DNA of 64,000 nucleotides, from assembly GCA_020442465.1 (NCBI GenBank), contig JAGRJY010000108.1, positions 248,001-312,000 on the forward strand. The letters run 5' to 3'. A program made the position numbers and the translations under genes. The notes under the pieces were generated by a model. That model worked only from the letters and a program-made list of their open reading frames with translations. It did no database searches and had not been told where the DNA came from. Below are positions 63,172 to 64,000 of the stretch, in pieces; the stretch's first letter is position 1; the number at the start of each line of letters is the position of its first letter. Source of the stretch: Lysobacterales bacterium. GTDB taxonomy: Bacteria; Pseudomonadota; Gammaproteobacteria; Xanthomonadales; Xanthomonadaceae.

Positions 63172-64000
63172 TCAGCCGATGGCGCGGGCGGCGATGGCCT
63201 CGGCGAACTGCTGAGTATTGGCCGATCCGCCGAGGTCGGGCGTGAGGTGATCGCGCGCTTCCATGGTCGCCACGATGGCCCGACGCAGCCGGCGGGCCTC
63301 GTCTTCGCGCCCGAGGTGGCTGAGCATCTGCGCCGCACCCAGCAGCAGCGCGCAGGGGTTCGCGATGCCCTTGCCCGCAATATCCGGGGCCGAACCATGC
63401 ACCGCTTCGAAGATGGCCGCTTCGGTGCCGATGTTCGCCCCGGGCGCCAAGCCCAGGCCGCCGACCAGGCCGGCGCACAAATCGGACACGATGTCGCCGA
63501 ACAGGTTGGTGGTGACGATGACGTCGAACTGCTCCGGCCGCATCACCAGCTGCATGCAGGTATTGTCGACGATCATCTCCTGTGACTCGATGTCCGGATA
63601 GTCGGCACCGACCTGGCGCGCCGTGCGCAGAAACAGCCCCGACGTCGACTTCAGGATGTTCGCCTTGTGCACGATCGTGACTTTCTTGCGACCGAGCTTG
63701 CGCGCCATGTCGAACGCGAACCGGCAGATGCGCTCAGAACCGCGACGGGTGATCTTCTGGGTCAGCGTGGCCACTTCGCCGTCCGGCGAGAGTTGCTGGC
63801 CCTCGCCGATATAGGCGCCTTCGGTGTTCTCGCGCACCGTGATGATGTCGACGCCGGCGTATCGCGACTTGGTGTTCGGAAAGCTGATCGCCGGACGCAC
63901 GTTGGCGTACAGGTCAAAACGCTTGCGCAGCTCCACGTTGATCGAGGAAAAGCCCTCGCCCACCGGCGTCGTCAACGGGCTCTTGAGCGCGACGCGGTGC
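63172..64000 (-). CDS. NAD-type isocitrate dehydrogenase, C-terminal part (start outside window)
   Basis: Converts isocitrate to 2-oxoglutarate and CO2, with NAD. The reading frame is open to the last base, with HRVALKSPLTTPVGEGFSS at the edge, so about 275 of some 335 residues are present. NVRPAISFPNTKSRYAG, ITVRENTEGAYIGE (substrate arginine), and TNLFGDIVSDL (metal aspartates) are seen. It groups with mitochondrial-type IDH3 and homoisocitrate enzymes rather than LeuB; which substrate is used cannot be fully settled. Downstream gap 62962-63171 holds nothing else clear. Confidence 0.88.
   Translation of the reverse strand, partial: HRVALKSPLTTPVGEGFSSINVELRKRFDLYANVRPAISFPNTKSRYAGVDIITVRENTEGAYIGEGQQLSPDGEVATLTQKITRRGSERICRFAFDMARKLGRKKVTIVHKANILKSTSGLFLRTARQVGADYPDIESQEMIVDNTCMQLVMRPEQFDVIVTTNLFGDIVSDLCAGLVGGLGLAPGANIGTEAAIFEAVHGSAPDIAGKGIANPCALLLGAAQMLSHLGREDEARRLRRAIVATMEARDHLTPDLGGSANTQQFAEAIAARAIG

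Noticed and set aside
1..64000. CRISPR arrays, insertion sequences, prophage or integron elements
   Set aside because: No regularly spaced repeats, transposase, integrase or attachment-type direct repeats were seen; the short tandem repeats listed are not of these types.

Overview
The window is dense, high-GC chromosomal DNA from a gammaproteobacterium, most likely of the Xanthomonadales/Lysobacterales. Gene content and order support this: rpsF-rpsR-rplI beside dnaB-alr; pcnB-folK-panB-panC followed by pgi; dapA-bamC facing gcvR-bcp-phoH; rne divergent from rluC with a leader of about 360 nt; and a eukaryote-like kynurenine pathway. No insertion sequence, prophage, integrase, CRISPR array or rRNA gene was seen. 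One tRNA is present, tRNA-Glu(CUC).

Layout. 1-3.7 kb: the end of alanine dehydrogenase, then mmsA, a MAPEG membrane protein and an agmatinase-family gene. 3.8-8 kb (minus strand): alr, dnaB and the S6/S18/L9 ribosomal protein operon, with promoter, leader hairpins and terminator. 8-12.8 kb: a secreted protein of unknown function, a small methyltransferase coupled to a DUF885 peptidase-like lipoprotein/secreted protein, and an IscA-type protein. 13-19.6 kb (plus): asnS followed by eight closely packed genes that end in the lower kynurenine pathway (SDR, 2-aminomuconic semialdehyde dehydrogenase, beta-carbonic anhydrase, RidA-type deaminase, 3-hydroxyanthranilate dioxygenase). 19.6-22.8 kb (minus): a diguanylate cyclase and a Ser/Thr kinase with TPRs. 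22.9-26.6 kb (plus): ACMSD, kynureninase and kynurenine monooxygenase. Together the two plus-strand blocks encode kynurenine to 2-aminomuconate/4-oxalocrotonate; tryptophan dioxygenase and formamidase are not in the window.

26.7-34.5 kb (minus): a three-gene RND efflux operon with one lipoprotein adaptor and two unlike permeases, behind a promoter overlapped by a near-perfect 24-bp palindrome. 34.7-38.5 kb: two small cytochromes c, a hypothetical protein, nfuA, phhB and rluC. 38.5-44.5 kb: rne with its long leader, a GacA/UvrY response regulator and a divergent radical SAM protein. 44.5-50.9 kb (minus): Nudix, trhO, cobalamin adenosyltransferase plus a membrane protein, pgi, panC and panB. 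Between panC and pgi lies a complete small-RNA-like unit with its own promoter, folded body and terminator. 51-58 kb: folK, pcnB, tRNA-Glu, ferredoxin, bamC-like, dapA, gcvR, bcp and phoH. 58-64 kb: an outer-membrane-barrel-like protein, thiD-like kinase, a translationally coupled pair of secreted proteins (one with HEISH metalloprotease motif), and the 3' part of an NAD-type isocitrate dehydrogenase.

The observations I would look at first are the small-RNA unit at 49.03-49.17 kb, the operator-like palindrome at 34.5 kb, the unusual membership of the kynurenine cluster (catalytically odd SDR, carbonic anhydrase), and the two coupled secreted proteins at 60.4-63.0 kb.
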